NCBI GenBank assembly: GCA_027605045.1
Contig: JAQFWX010000002.1
Coordinates: 1,860,001-1,924,000 of the forward strand
Source: Phallus indusiatus
Lineage: Eukaryota; Basidiomycota; Agaricomycetes; Phallales; Phallaceae
Length of the DNA stretch: 64,000 nucleotides
Direction: 5' to 3'
Position numbers and translations under genes: made by a program. The notes under the pieces are model-generated. The model had not been told where the DNA came from. It saw only the letters and a program-made list of their open reading frames with translations, and made no database searches. Each line of letters opens with the position of its first letter. Positions within the stretch are counted from its first letter, which is position 1. Below are positions 24,357 to 35,653 of this stretch, piece after piece.

Positions 24357-24669
24357 GATACGGCACACACCTGGCGTTCTTCTCCGAAAAGCGTAGAATG
24401 CCCTCCGTTCCTGGTCGCTTAGAACTTGTGCCTGCTACTATAATATCTGCTATTTGTCGATGTAGCGAACCGAACACGAAGAACATACACAAGTCTGCTA
24501 TGAATCTTCGAGAACATCCAAAGCCCCTGTATGTATCCAAAATTGCTTGTCAATGACTAGAATTACCAATTGTAAGTAAGCGAAATTTAATGAATCTTCT
24601 GTGTCAACTTATGCGTTGAACTTTGTGGGTAACGAAATCACACGTTACTAAAGTCCTCTATGAGTATAA

Positions 24670-24677
24670 TATAAAAA
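24670..24677 (+). promoter_or_regulatory. TATA box of the first small secreted protein
   Basis: TATAAAAA about 94 nt before ATG 24771. The tandem paralogue has TATAAAAG at a comparable distance. Confidence 0.5.
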
Positions 24678-24770
24678 GCCTGAAACACTTCATGCTCCCC
24701 CAGTAATATTACTCGTAAGAGTTTTCTTCAAACAGCTTGACCGTGCACGGACTGATTATACACTTCTCCC

Positions 24771-25552
24771 ATGTATCTTCGCCGCACTTTGTTCGCACTC
24801 ATTCTCAGCTGGTTTCTGACCTCCATTAACGGAACGGTCACACCAGATCCTTTGCCTTCTAATCTCAATACGGGGGTGGCTCTTAATTTGATTACGCAGG
24901 TCAATGTTTTTATATCTGTGGAGACGTTACTTAACAATGAAGCTACGTAAGAATCAATGAATGTTCATTTCTATTCTCCCGGATGCTAACCATCCATTTT
25001 AGGGTTAACTTTGATGGTACTACTAGACCTTTTACCACTACATTTTTCTTAGATAAACTGATGAAATCTATCAACTTTTAGTCCAAAACCCTCTGATAAT
25101 ACCCTTGGTCCTCAATGGAATTAGCTCCGAAGCTAGTATAAACGGCACTGTCTTTGGCACCTTCTCCCAAACTTTCAACCCGGGATTGCTCATTAACCCA
25201 AATCAAACCATCAATTCCGGCAACACTACCAACTTCAATTTTACTCAGGTATTGTCAATCAATCTTGGACTCTCTAGGGATAATGTAATAAAACATATCT
25301 TAGGGTTTTCTAAGTGATGTGGGAATTATATCAGAGACGGCTATCAATCTTAACAGCAATGTGGTTGTTTTGTAAGTCAACTTTCGATGTTCCGAAGCAT
25401 GTTAAGATTTTAATACCGTAGTGACACAATACCACTTGATAGTATCATGCAAAGTAATGTGCCAGCAACGTAAGCTCCATCATTATCATGTCTTTGTATA
25501 TGCTGGCCCGGCTTATTGACGGGACCTCAGCTTTTCCTTGGAATTGGTGTGA
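24771..25552 (+). CDS. Small secreted protein, tandem copy 1
   Basis: Family not recognised. The N-terminus (YLRRTLFALILSWFLTS) is a clear signal peptide; the mature part would be about 125 residues and rich in Asn, Thr and Ser with several NGT/NTT sequons. Exons were assigned by matching copy 2: signal exon to NNEAT; a very short exon VNFD; then NPLIIPLVLNGISSEASING and following to FNFTQ; GFLSDVGIISETAINLNSNV; DTIPLDSIMQSNVPA; and FSLELV, stop at 25550-25552. The alternating hydrophobic pattern suggests a single beta-sandwich domain (inference; a LEA2-like fold is one option). Phases close without a stop, so it looks functional. Confidence 0.65.
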
Positions 25553-25882
25553 AAATGGAGTTTGATGTCGTCCTGAAGATAATTTCCATCTTACTTGAGA
25601 GCAACTTGGGAGCAGACATGCCAATGTGGAATATTGTGTACGAAAAACTCTCGTCGGAATATTAGACTCCGGACAACCGATTCGTGAATACAATGTGCAT
25701 CAAAAATTGCCACCTCGCAAGAACCCGGAGTAATAAGACAATTCAGATTAGAAGTGAGAATTGCGAGTAATTCAGTCACCTGCCATCGCAAGCTGAACCA
25801 AGCGGTAGCCTTTATTGGCACTATGCAATCACATGCCCGCGCCAGAAGCACGTTGTTTCGCGCGGTCCAACTCTCTGAAGAG
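25553..25882. other. Spacer between the tandem secreted-protein genes
   Basis: No gene seen; it contains the 3' flank of copy 1 and the promoter region of copy 2. Confidence 0.45.
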
Positions 25883-25890
25883 TATAAAAG
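25883..25890 (+). promoter_or_regulatory. TATA box of the second small secreted protein
   Basis: TATAAAAG about 79 nt before ATG 25969. Confidence 0.5.
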
Positions 25891-25968
25891 ACCCATGCAT
25901 CCAGCCTTTTTTTCCTTAACTCAACTGATCAATTGTGCACGATTGGCTGTTGATTTTCTACTCAAGAC

Positions 25969-26747
25969 ATGTATTTTCACACTTGGCTCAGTACCATTCT
26001 TCTTAGCTGGTTTCTGGCCTCTGGAGCGGCTTCGCCGGCTAGCCCTACTAGTGATACTCCACCCTCCGACCTTGACATAGGATCGCTTCTGGGCCTTGAT
26101 TTGGTCCAGGACATCAACGTTTTCATAACTTTGGATTCATTGGTTACCAATCTAGTGACGTAAGAGATAAATGATATACTAGTGTAGCGAATCATATCTA
26201 AAACTTATTTTGATTTAGTGCCAACTTTGACTGCAGGTTCTTTTTCATGAATTAATCATACACACTAATCGGAGAAATAGTGAAAAATACTCTGTTGGTT
26301 CCTATACCTTTGGTTATCAACGAAATCAGCAGCAAAGCCGGCGTCAATGGCACCGTCTTTGCGACCTTTTCCCATACTTTCAACCCAGCATTGGTTGCCA
26401 ACCCCGGTCAAACAGTCAACTCGGGGAACATCACCAATGTCAACCTTACCCAGGTATCTCAACCTGATTATGTTGATGCGAACTCGATCTAATACATCTC
26501 AGGGGGCTCTGAACACTTTGGGAATTATACCTGGGGGAGTTCTTAATCTTAACAGCAACGTAATCATTCTGTAAGTATCATACGAGCCTGAAAAATCCCC
26601 ATTTGATCTCATTTTTTGTAGCGGGGCGATCCCAGTTGACGGATTGATGCAAAACAACGTGCCAACGAGGTAGGTCAAGCCAGATCTATATTCAAACTAT
26701 ACTTGGACTATAAACTAATAACACCCAGCTTCACTTTGGAGGTATAA
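25969..26747 (+). CDS. Small secreted protein, tandem copy 2
   Basis: Paralogue of the gene at 24771 with the same exon order. The signal peptide is YFHTWLSTILLSWFLASGAAS. Then LGLDLVQDINVFITLDSLV, the short exon ANFD, TLLVPIPLVINEISSKAG with an NGT sequon, FNPALVANPGQTVNSGN, GALNTLGIIPGGVLNLNSN, IPVDGLMQNNVP and the terminal SFTLEV, stop at 26745-26747. The splice after the ANFD exon needs a weak or GC donor to stay in frame, so that junction is uncertain. Two related secreted genes 1.2 kb apart indicate a recent local duplication with rapid divergence outside the core. Function unknown. Confidence 0.62.
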
Positions 26748-27994
26748 CAGATTGAGAGAAGCCTCACATTGGAATAAAGTCCTATACAGATTGGTTTTCT
26801 TGGGTCACGATTGAAGGAAGCTCTGAAGGTCCTGTCCAGAGGCACTATTGACTCTGTATTGTATATTGACGATCTTATCAACTCTTGCGGAGATCTATTT
26901 GCACTCCTAAAAGAACGGGTACTTTCAATCTTCTAGAGAGGAAAAAACAGAAAGAATATCTTGCATATATGCTCTCCGGGATGTTACTCACCTCTTGCCA
27001 GCGAACTTTGTGCTCTAGAGGAAGTGAAAAGTATGTTAAGCACGACCAGTTTTGAATTCGTGTTTGAAGACTACATCATTCATATTCTTGAAAAGATTGA
27101 TAAATTTCTGCATAATTGTTCATGAACCAGAAGGAGATTTAGTTACACAAGATCTATTTAAGACGGAGCTTTTTTGTTCAAAAACCAATGAGAATGTGAG
27201 CTATGACGGAGAGCAGGACACTTTGAAATTCTTCATTTGGGCATCATGTTGCGTTCCAACTAAACCAGGTAGTCACTACTCTCTTTAACAAGTGGGTTGT
27301 CCCGGCCCTGCCCGTCTGTAATCAGAAAGCTATGGGAGCATGACGGGGTACATGAGAAAGGTTCAATAGTTATTATAGAGTTGCGAATAAAGCTGATCCA
27401 TAAATAACATAGTAAGAATTAGTTATTATAACGGCAGGCTTAGACTTAAATAAATATCCTCGCCCCAACCTGTCATCGGTCACCATTTAGATTGATTATG
27501 CGATAGGTCCGATTGTTCAGGTGCTCTTCATAGCGAGACTACCATACGTAAATGATAACGTGGTCCGGGAGAGGAACGTTAATGAGCATTCGAAACACGA
27601 CCTGGATATGTACATAATTAAATGTAGATTAAAATGATGTAAAAAGCACGACATATCTCACCACCCTTTCATAATTATTTAACGTTCACAATGTTCCTTC
27701 ATCTGGGAAAAGGGTCACCTAGACTAAAATCGACAATTTTTGGTACTACAATCACTATTAACGCGAAGAAATCCGTCCTTGATGTCCAAACCTCAAGCTC
27801 TCCTTTGACTACTTATCCACCACGTGAGGAGATACCTATTACAGTCACAATCGTAGAGACTTATGGAGAGCGTTCTGTGATCCAAAGTAATGAATTTAGG
27901 TAAGTAACTTCTGAGTTCTTCGATTATTACATAATCTTTCGGTACTCGGCCTGCTTGCTGCACGCTTGCGGCGGCTTGACGCCTGCTGGCAGTC
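26748..27994. other. No recognisable gene
   Basis: A 70-codon frame at 27691-27903 ends exactly at a good donor (GTAAGT) and could be an exon of an unrecognised gene. No partner exon with matching phase was found. Confidence 0.4.
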
Positions 27995-28003
27995 TATTTA
28001 AAA
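27995..28003 (+). promoter_or_regulatory. TATA box of the HNH nuclease gene
   Basis: TATTTAAAA about 50 nt before ATG 28054. Confidence 0.5.
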
Positions 28004-28053
28004 GCGTCGAGTAAATGTATCACCTTGAAGTTTCCGACACTCAGCCCTAACAG

Positions 28054-29085
28054 ATGTCTATCCTCCTTCTTTACTTCTATAGCTTTGTCTTCTTTTGCAG
28101 CGCAGTCAAGATCCCTTGGCAGCTGTCCAGCGTGCTTTGGCGACGAGACTTGCCCATCAGTATCGCGCCGTCCAATGCACTTGATATCCTCAACTCATGT
28201 TGGTTTCTTAGCTGGCTTTGATCCTGGAAACATTGTACTTACTTTCTTCCAGTGGAGGTAGCTGACGAGGATGAAAGCATCCCCTATAATCGAGAATTGT
28301 TTCCGACATGGGACAAAACAAGTTAGCAAAAGCAGTTTAACTTTCATCCTGGCTTCTAACTTTCATTGAGTGCTTAGACTTCGAAAATTGCAATGTCCGT
28401 AACTGTAAGCACCGATAAACATTTATTCATTGACTTCAATGTAGCAGTGATTGGCCACGGTAGATGTACTCGTACGAGACGGTGTGAACGTTCTTGTTGA
28501 TCAACAATGCCGTCCCTATCAAGGAGAGTGGACGTCACCTTATGACCTCGAGCTAATTGCAACTAGCAAGATGGTCGATATCGTATGTTTTAACAAAGCT
28601 AGGCTCTAGCACATAAAAATGTATTCTGACATTTCCAGGATCATCTGGTGCCGCTGAAAGAGGTATAGATTTAGTTTCTCACTGAGTGGATACCGTCATA
28701 ACCATTTTGTTAGGCGTGGATATCAGGAGCAAACATGTGGACGGATGACCAACGTGAATCCTTTGCCAATGACGTAAGTTGGTCAAGTTTATATTATGGA
28801 AGAAAATTTTCAACGCACCCATTTACATAAAGATTACGCTCCCCGAATTACTTGCTGTGTCAAGACAATCTAACAGGGCTAAGGGTGAGCTTTACTCTTC
28901 TCAAATCACAGAGTCATCATGCATTTATGTCACAAGGCGATCAAGATCCTGCGAGATGGCTTCCTGATAACCGGCAGTTTCACTGTGATTATGTCTTAGC
29001 TTGGATTCAGGTGAAGGGGGGTTATAATCTTACTGTTGACGAAGCTGAAAAAGAAGCTCTGGTGGACGTGTTGGATACTTGCTGA
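28054..29085 (+). CDS. Secreted HNH nuclease (DUF1524 family)
   Basis: Fungal proteins of this family are secreted nucleases with a beta-beta-alpha-metal (HNH) core. Eight short exons can be spliced to about 213 residues. A signal peptide (SILLLYFYSFVFFCSAV) is followed by LPISIAPSNALDILNS and, after splicing, LEVADEDESIPYNRELFPTW. Then come ENCNVRN, VLVRDGVNVLVDQQC, GEWTSPYD and the active-site block DIDHLVPLKEAW. After that ANMWTDDQRESFAND, LLAVSRQSNRAKG, DQDPARWLPD, the Cys-containing FHCDYVLAWIQVK and the terminal YNLTVDEAEKEALVDVL..C. The DHxxPL His, the Asn of SRQSNRAKG and the WxPD segment are where the family has its catalytic residues. Cysteines probably form disulphides. Natural substrate is unknown; nutrient scavenging or competition is possible. 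Confidence 0.85.
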
Positions 29086-29494
29086 ATAGTCGTTTTCGCG
29101 GATCGTTAAACTAAAAACAGCTTTCAGCCTAACCAGTGATTATCGAGACATTGTGGGTTTCCTGTGCTTGCCAGTGGTTCGTTTTTGCATGAAAGGCAGA
29201 GAAAGACAAAAGTGACACCAATTTCCTCGGGGCCTCCACGATATTAACACTGAAAACTGAATTCGAAAGAAAGGCATAGCATACATGAAATGTTTGTGTT
29301 TTTTTTTTTTGGAAAAAAAAGGATGAAAATCAGTCAAAGATATTCAAAAAAATTCTTTGAAAAAAAAAAAGGGTAAAGAGAAGAAAAAGATTCAAGAAGC
29401 AAAAAGCAAAGAGTGACTTGTAAATATTCTTTCAACTAGACGAGCGTAAACCCCAATATCTCGTCATGTTTCTTAGGAGGTTGAGTATGCTTGT
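29086..29494. other. Intergenic between convergent genes
   Basis: Contains A/T homopolymer runs (29310-29370) and purine-rich sequence; no gene seen. Confidence 0.5.
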
Positions 29495-30352
29495 CTACGC
29501 TCCCATTTTGGCAAGCATTGATTTGCATTTCTCAGTGCAATTCTCTCTCTTTCTGGTAATTGATGCTCTGGGCTGGGCATTGACAACCTTCACCGACATT
29601 GACCCCGGTCCAGCTGGCAACGGTGCATCCGTCGTGAGATATTCTTCCGCATTGATATGGAGGTAAACGGCCTTGGAGGTAAGATCATATCCTCCCCACG
29701 AGCCCACATTCCATTCCTGTCCCCAGCTGTCCAGGACGAATACCATCCAATCTTGGAACTCATACCGTTTCTGATAGAAAGCGAGCTCAGAGTAGGGTGG
29801 AACGTTGACGGTTAGAGTGAGCGTCTTGCTCGTTGTCGTCTCAGTAGACTTAAACGTCTTATAACCGACATCGACCCCGATGGACATTCCTTCATAAGAC
29901 GCGCCAACGTTGATACCAGCACTGACTTCGGATCCTTCCGTGATCTTGAGTTCCGTCTTGTAAAAGATCTGGTACTGGTGCGTGGCTGAGGTGTTATTTG
30001 TCCAAGACATGATCTGAACCCATCGAATCGCTTGAAGGTTCCTGCTAACGAGAGCGTACATGGCTTCATCACCTCGGTAATAGTAGATGGTCTCACGACC
30101 TGACCACACTCTCGGCGTGGAGGTATTTGGTTTATAAACAAGGTAGTTAGAAAGGCTTCGAGGTTCTCCGGGGGTAGCATCGACTATTTGACCGTTGGCC
30201 TGAACAACACCCGCAGTCTTCTGAGAATCGTCGGGAACTTCGGAATCCTCGCCAGCAAGTCGACCAGACTGACCAAACTTCTGGGGAGCTACTTCAGCTT
30301 CGGAATTAGCATTGTATGGCCGACCGCCATCACTAGTATTGGGCTGTGCCAT
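29495..30352 (-). CDS. Aerolysin-like beta-pore-forming-type protein
   Basis: A single-exon gene of 285 residues without a signal peptide. Residues about 125-200 show the alternating polar/hydrophobic, Ser/Thr-rich pattern of the elongated aerolysin-fold core. The stretch at about 142-172 has the alternation expected of the membrane-inserting hairpin. A Trp/Tyr-rich region (about 195-230) and a basic, Cys-containing tail follow. The N-terminal 60 residues are polar and probably disordered. Related cytosolic or lectin-fused proteins occur in many mushrooms, where they are thought to act against grazers. The family call rests on pattern, not a motif, so an unrelated beta-rich protein is possible. 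The promoter and first codons are duplicated just upstream (see the tandem repeat at 30276-30700). Confidence 0.62.
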   Translation of the reverse strand: MAQPNTSDGGRPYNANSEAEVAPQKFGQSGRLAGEDSEVPDDSQKTAGVVQANGQIVDATPGEPRSLSNYLVYKPNTSTPRVWSGRETIYYYRGDEAMYALVSRNLQAIRWVQIMSWTNNTSATHQYQIFYKTELKITEGSEVSAGINVGASYEGMSIGVDVGYKTFKSTETTTSKTLTLTVNVPPYSELAFYQKRYEFQDWMVFVLDSWGQEWNVGSWGGYDLTSKAVYLHINAEEYLTTDAPLPAGPGSMSVKVVNAQPRASITRKRENCTEKCKSMLAKMGA

Positions 30353-30700
30353 GAAAAAAGGAGTCAGATTACGGTTCGCGGAGAAAACGTCTGCAACTTA
30401 CATTGCGAGACATATTCGACTATTGGAGGTGTATGTGAGTTTCTGGTTTAATAGTTAGCGTGAATTCCTCACTTCTATACGGTCTCCAGACTTCTGGGGA
30501 GCTACTTCAACTTCGGAATCAGCATTGTATGCCCGACCACCATCACTGACGAACTGTGCCATGAAAACAGAAGTCAGATGACGGTTCTTGGGGAAATTTT
30601 CTGCAACATACATTGCGAGACATGTTCGACTATTTGAGGAGGTGTATATGAGTTTCTGGTCTAATAGTGAATGTGAATCCCTCACTTTTATACGGTCTCC
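30276..30700 (-). repeat. 211-bp tandem duplication of leader and first codons of the aerolysin-like gene
   Basis: Two adjacent direct copies, about 30276-30487 and 30488-30700, each covering roughly the first 25 codons and about 130 bp of leader. The outer copy has its own ATG at 30562 and a 35-codon frame that starts like the main protein (MAQ..SDGGRxYNA) and ends at 30455, before the main ATG. Divergence between the copies is moderate, so the duplication is not brand new. Confidence 0.8.
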
Positions 30701-30770
30701 GGGATCTGAGATCGTTACATAGACATAGATATAATCATCTGACTTCACAAGAGCGGAGAAAATTGTTAAA

Positions 30771-30816
30771 CTGAAGAACGTCGGTCAGAAGATACGTCTT
30801 CTGACCGACGCTTCAG
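30771..30816. repeat. Near-perfect hairpin-forming inverted repeat
   Basis: Arms 30779-30792 and 30797-30810 are exact 14-bp reverse complements around a TACG loop. The pairing continues after a 2-nt bulge with CTGAAG (30771-30776) and CTTCAG (30811-30816), 20 paired bases in all. It lies about 420 bp upstream of the aerolysin-like ATG. Confidence 0.75.
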
Positions 30817-33586
30817 GTTCTGTTGTACAGTCCGTTATGTAAATTTACTATCTAATCTAGAGTGACCATATCGTTGACTCCAACAAAAATAAGGTTTAGG
30901 AAGAGAAGAATAATGACTTCAATCATCGGAGTCAATAAGAACCAAGTCGGGAATGCCCAGGGGAAACTAGTTGAAAGGTCTGTCACGGAGAGTTAATCAT
31001 GCGCATTGATTTACTTTATTAATCCACTACCCACGGGAATAACATCTAGTTTGAAAATAATACTCAAGTTAGCGCATGAAAGGTTACTCCGAAATTCACT
31101 CGTCAACGCTGACAGGACTTGAGCGTCTGGCTATATGCATCTGAAGTCGTGAATTATATTTAGAGCGCGGTCATTGGAGCGGATAGATTGTTATACCAGG
31201 TACGCCCTTGATAATGAAGCCTTTGGTCGGTCTATATCAATTCACTAGTTTTTGCATGAAATCAATTTTGATAACCCGTCCTCGTGATACTGAATTGAGA
31301 AATTGAACTTAGCCTGAAACTTGACACAAAACCTGTTTTAACAAACCTCAACGACTGGTGATGGGCATTATGGTGCAATATCCGAGTCGGGTCTTCCATC
31401 TTTTTGCTCGCCTGAGAAGCAAAAGCAGAGAAGGAGAGAGTGCATAAACATGCGTTGAATGACGATAGCACGAGATATGATTGGTTGCTATTGTTGGGGG
31501 TATCAGCTCAAAGTACTCAGGCCCTTTGATCCCGTTAATACCTCAAGTCCGCGATATATGATCTAAATACTCAATTGAATCAATTAAACTTGAATCGCAT
31601 TATTCGCTTGCGAAAGTATGACGCTGGTTACGGTAATTACTTGTATATCATTTTAGGTGGTAAAATGGTTCAATCTTACCTTGAAAATTGAATCATTACA
31701 TCTGCTAATATATTATCAAGCCTTGATAAGTAAGGATGTTGATGAACCGTAGTCCCGTTCACACTGAAGAGAAGTTGAACAGTTGACACAATCTTCCAAG
31801 AGTCTTGCAGGAATTTCCAGAACGTGGGGGAGAAGCGCCAAAGAAGTCGAAGAGAGGACCTGAAATTTGAAATTGAAAATGAGATTGAAATGTCATGGAG
31901 GACGCGAGGACGGTGTTTAAGATAATTCTCGTCCTTTCCATATATGAGTAACTCCGGTCATCGGTGCTTTCAAATTGATAGGTCCGAAGGCCCAAGCGGA
32001 GAGCCTTAATTATCTTAAGACATAGAAGCATCCCAAAGCTCTAGAAGCTATTATTATTGTTTACCCGGCTCCGTTTCGAAGATAAGGAATGATGCCATTT
32101 GAGCATTCTTATACACATGATACAACAAGCGAGTTATTGACATTGTTTTCGAATATAATGAGTTAGAAAAGCATACCTCATATTCAATAACTGGTTCTAC
32201 AAACGTGCGGACATGCTAAACGTCGTGTTAGATAGTCCTAGCAGACCGAGCTTTGGAGATACAAAGGATCTGGTGCGAGGTGAGATCAACTGGGAACGGA
32301 ATTGTTGAGTTAAATCAATATTTTGCGGAATTTTGAATGCTTCTCACTCCACTATGAAACAGAAGGGAGGCGTATCAAATAACATCAAAAAAAAGCAAAC
32401 GTTCCTTCTATTTTTGCGTCAAAGATATGACTAAAACAAGAGGGAAAAATATGGCGTTACCGGCTAACAGTTTAAGGTGGCTGTCATCCCGCGCATGATA
32501 TCAATCTTTTTACACTATATCCATCTGAATTGCATTCAAGTCAATTAAGATATGAATCTGCCAAGCCGCGAATACCACATGAGAGTCTGAAATTTAGGTG
32601 TGAGGTCAACGTTCAACGTTGACAATAACGAAAAACGGAGTAAAATCACCTTTCGCTTTCATTCGCAGCAAATTCACAAACATGAATTAACAACTCTGGC
32701 CCCTGGGTACAACAAACCCCTTCATTTCCAGTGATGCTTTAGCTTTCTTTCATGATGCAGATGCGATCGTCAATTTCCCGTTAGCCACATTTTTCACCTG
32801 TTTAACGTCATAGGTAAGAAAAAGGAAAAAAGAATTGGAGTCCAAATATTGCGTCGTCCCAGCGGTCTTCGGCGGTTTCTGAATTCCGCTCCGAATTCCG
32901 CTCTTCAATCTTGCCACTTGTTTCAATGTTTGCACGATTCACCCAACAGGAACCCATAAAAGCATTGTTAGTAACCATAAAAAATAAACCGAATAAAAAA
33001 AAATTAAGAATTCAAATTAGTCAAACTAATCGACATTCGGGCTTATGACCCAAAATACTGAATTCTTTATGATATTCCTAGTACGCTTGTCCCAGCTTGG
33101 CATTGGCACTAGAGTCCTTCGACTTTATTATTTAGCACGCTCCCACTTGAAGTATTTGAGTCGTTGTGTAAGAATAGGACAAAATTTTCCTAACATATTC
33201 ATCGCCTTTCTTTTTTCTAATGACCCTAATTTCATACATATATTTACATCTTCACCAGGGCACACATGACGGCATGAGTGTATACACCAACCGTCCCGCG
33301 TTCCGTCCGAGTTCAGTCGCACTGCCTCAAAATCACCAGCTCATAATTGATTGCTCAAGTATGTTAAACGTCCATAAATCAATTGTTCGATTGCAACTTT
33401 GTCATCCATGACCCAAAAAACGGAACAAAATCACTACCAATCAAATCACTGAAGTCACGCACTGTATTTGAGTTGGTGCGAGCCACGCCGCTAGCAGGAG
33501 TAGTCTGGTCTAGTCTGATATGTATACATGCTCGTGTTCGCATTTATGTATGTACATAAGGTTCAGGGTGCACTGGCATGAAAGAT
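30817..33586. other. 2.8-kb stretch without a recognisable gene
   Basis: AT-rich, with only short frames on both strands and no family match. The region may be regulatory or decayed. Confidence 0.5.
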
Positions 33587-34625
33587 CTATTCCCCTTTGA
33601 AAGCTTCGTTAGATTTTCCCTCAAATGCTTGACTCTTATTCTCATAAGGAAACGGCTCGTCAGGTTTAGGGCTAGAGAGAGAGAAAAAACCAAATTTCAA
33701 AAGGATGTCATTCATTTGACAGGAACTCTTGCTTACACCCCGAGAAATTCAACAAGACGATCCCACCCTTCTCCGATCTCATAAACAAGGAGTTTCTCCT
33801 TAGGAATCAGTTTCTTCATTCGTTCAGAGTGTGCCGCCATTTCTTCTTTTGGATGTGTCTCCAATCTGAATCTCTCTGAGAACCAAAACCAAAGAAAAAT
33901 GAAAGGGGCGTCTGTGTCAAAAAAAAAAGAAATACGCACTGACGACATCTCTATCCAACCCATCTATAAAGCTTTGTTCAGCCGGTCCTTTATCAGGCTT
34001 CGCTTTCAACGCTCTATACCACGTTAGAATAGTCGCGTTTAAACTTCTTTCCCAACTTTCTGGTTCCCGAATGTTCTAAGACCAAGAAGATCATTCATCG
34101 GCCCCTCGCGGTTCTATAAAATCCACATACCAAGATGAATTTGGCATCTGGATAAGCCTGGTATAGCTTCTCCGCATTAATAGCAGCTATAAAATCTGAA
34201 ATCGAGGTATATCCACGAAGCAGATTATCCAAATCAGCAGGCGTCGAGTTTTCTGCCAGAGCCCAGGAATATCCAAATGTGTAAATAAACATCCATAAGT
34301 CTCGTTTGAACATTGAACGAATGCTACTTTGCTTACCGTCATTGATCTTAGCCCAAGCAGCGAATATATCATTCTCAGCAGACGTCTGTTTCAGAATTTT
34401 GATAGGATGATATGAGGGTCCAAATCCTAGCTGTTCAAAAGCTGTCGCTAAACTGAGTGTCTATGTATACGAGACAGGTTGTCAGTCAAAAAGGGACAGA
34501 AAAGAGGGGGAGAACGGTGTGGCACTGACTCCCGTACGACCGAATCCAAGACAAATGATCTTCATATCAGCAGGATTCGGACGACTTGGATTTGTATTCG
34601 GATTCGGGTTTGGATTAGATGCCAT
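33587..34625 (-). CDS. P-loop sulfotransferase-like protein (Sulfotransfer_4 type)
   Basis: Six exons splice to about 236 residues. Exon 1 (34625-34530) ends with MKIICLGFGRTG, the 5'-phosphosulfate-binding-like loop. Exon 2 starts TLSLATAFEQLGFGPSYH. Exon 3 holds LDNLLRGYTSISDF and AYPDAKFIL, exon 4 EPESWERSLNAT. Exon 5 has KLLVYEIGEGWDRLVEFLG, and a last exon (PKPDEPFPYENK) completes the typical FLGVPxPDxPFP end. The N-terminus has NP repeats (NPNPNPNTNP). Members of this family are widespread in fungi, often next to secondary-metabolite genes; their reactions are mostly untested. The usual arginine of the 3'-phosphate loop (VILTxRDP) falls at the exon 3-4 junction and seems replaced (FIL-NIREPESW), so catalysis is uncertain. 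Confidence 0.82.
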
Positions 34626-34716
34626 GATGCGAATAGACTCGAACAAGTTAATGAATGATATGCCTGTGTGCTTTAAAAACTGCAGATATAGATAAATACC
34701 TTAAAACCAGATGAGA

Positions 34717-34729
34717 CTTTATATATATA
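34717..34729 (-). promoter_or_regulatory. TATA box of the sulfotransferase-like gene
   Basis: TATATATAAAG on the - strand, about 95 nt before the ATG at 34625. Confidence 0.45.
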
Positions 34730-35653
34730 CCCCTCCAGAAATCGGATTGGGGAATATGGGGAATATGGTAGATGTCAGATGTCCGATCTCCGTGGCGATT
34801 AACTACATATTAGAATAGCGACCTCAGGCTTTTTTTGCCGATCGCTGTGGAGCAAAGCGACGGGCAGGGATGAGCGAACTTGAGAAGGTCGGAATTAGGG
34901 TGCGCAGTACTTACATCGTGTTATGACCATGGGGGCATGATTTTGATTTATAAAGCGATATGAAAGCTCGGCGGGTTGGGGGATGAAACTAAAGTTTGGC
35001 ATTGCACATTGATTGATTGCATCTGTATGTGGCGAATAAGGAAAGCCGATTCGGGTTTGCTTACGTACACTGTGCTTACATAATACTCGGATGAAGATTT
35101 TTGATTTTGAGACTTTTTGAGATTTTGATCCGGGTAACTCCGAAGTGATCCTTGGAGCAAATTATTAATAATTTATAGTCGTTCGGATATCGATGACATC
35201 AGGAAGACAAGAATACATATGTAGCTCGAAAATAAACTTTACCAGACTTTTTACTTTGTTTCGTGATGCAATCATTGTTTGATGTTTCAAAAAAAACACT
35301 CCCACAGAGATTTTCCAGCATGAGATCTAGAAGGATGAGATTCGTTATTGTTTTCCGAGTCGCAACCGATAAAACGGGAAACGGAAAAAAAGTATACATT
35401 CGTAATGTAAAGTACTCGCTAATTATTGTAAATGCATACAAACCCCAAAAGAGGGGCAAGAATAATATAAACCTTTGCCATAATTATTAATAGCATACCG
35501 CATACAGTAAAAAAAAATAGGGATAATTTAACGTGCTCTTCGATAGTAAACACTATCCTCAGACTAGTACCTATCAAATACGCTTCAAACAAAAGCTTGG
35601 AATGAATAATCTGAATACGTACATACGAGAATCGTCTTCTTTTTTTAAGAGTA
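34730..35653. other. Intergenic, no gene seen
   Basis: Promoter side of the sulfotransferase-like gene and 3' side of the Rua1-like gene. No recognised content. Confidence 0.45.
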
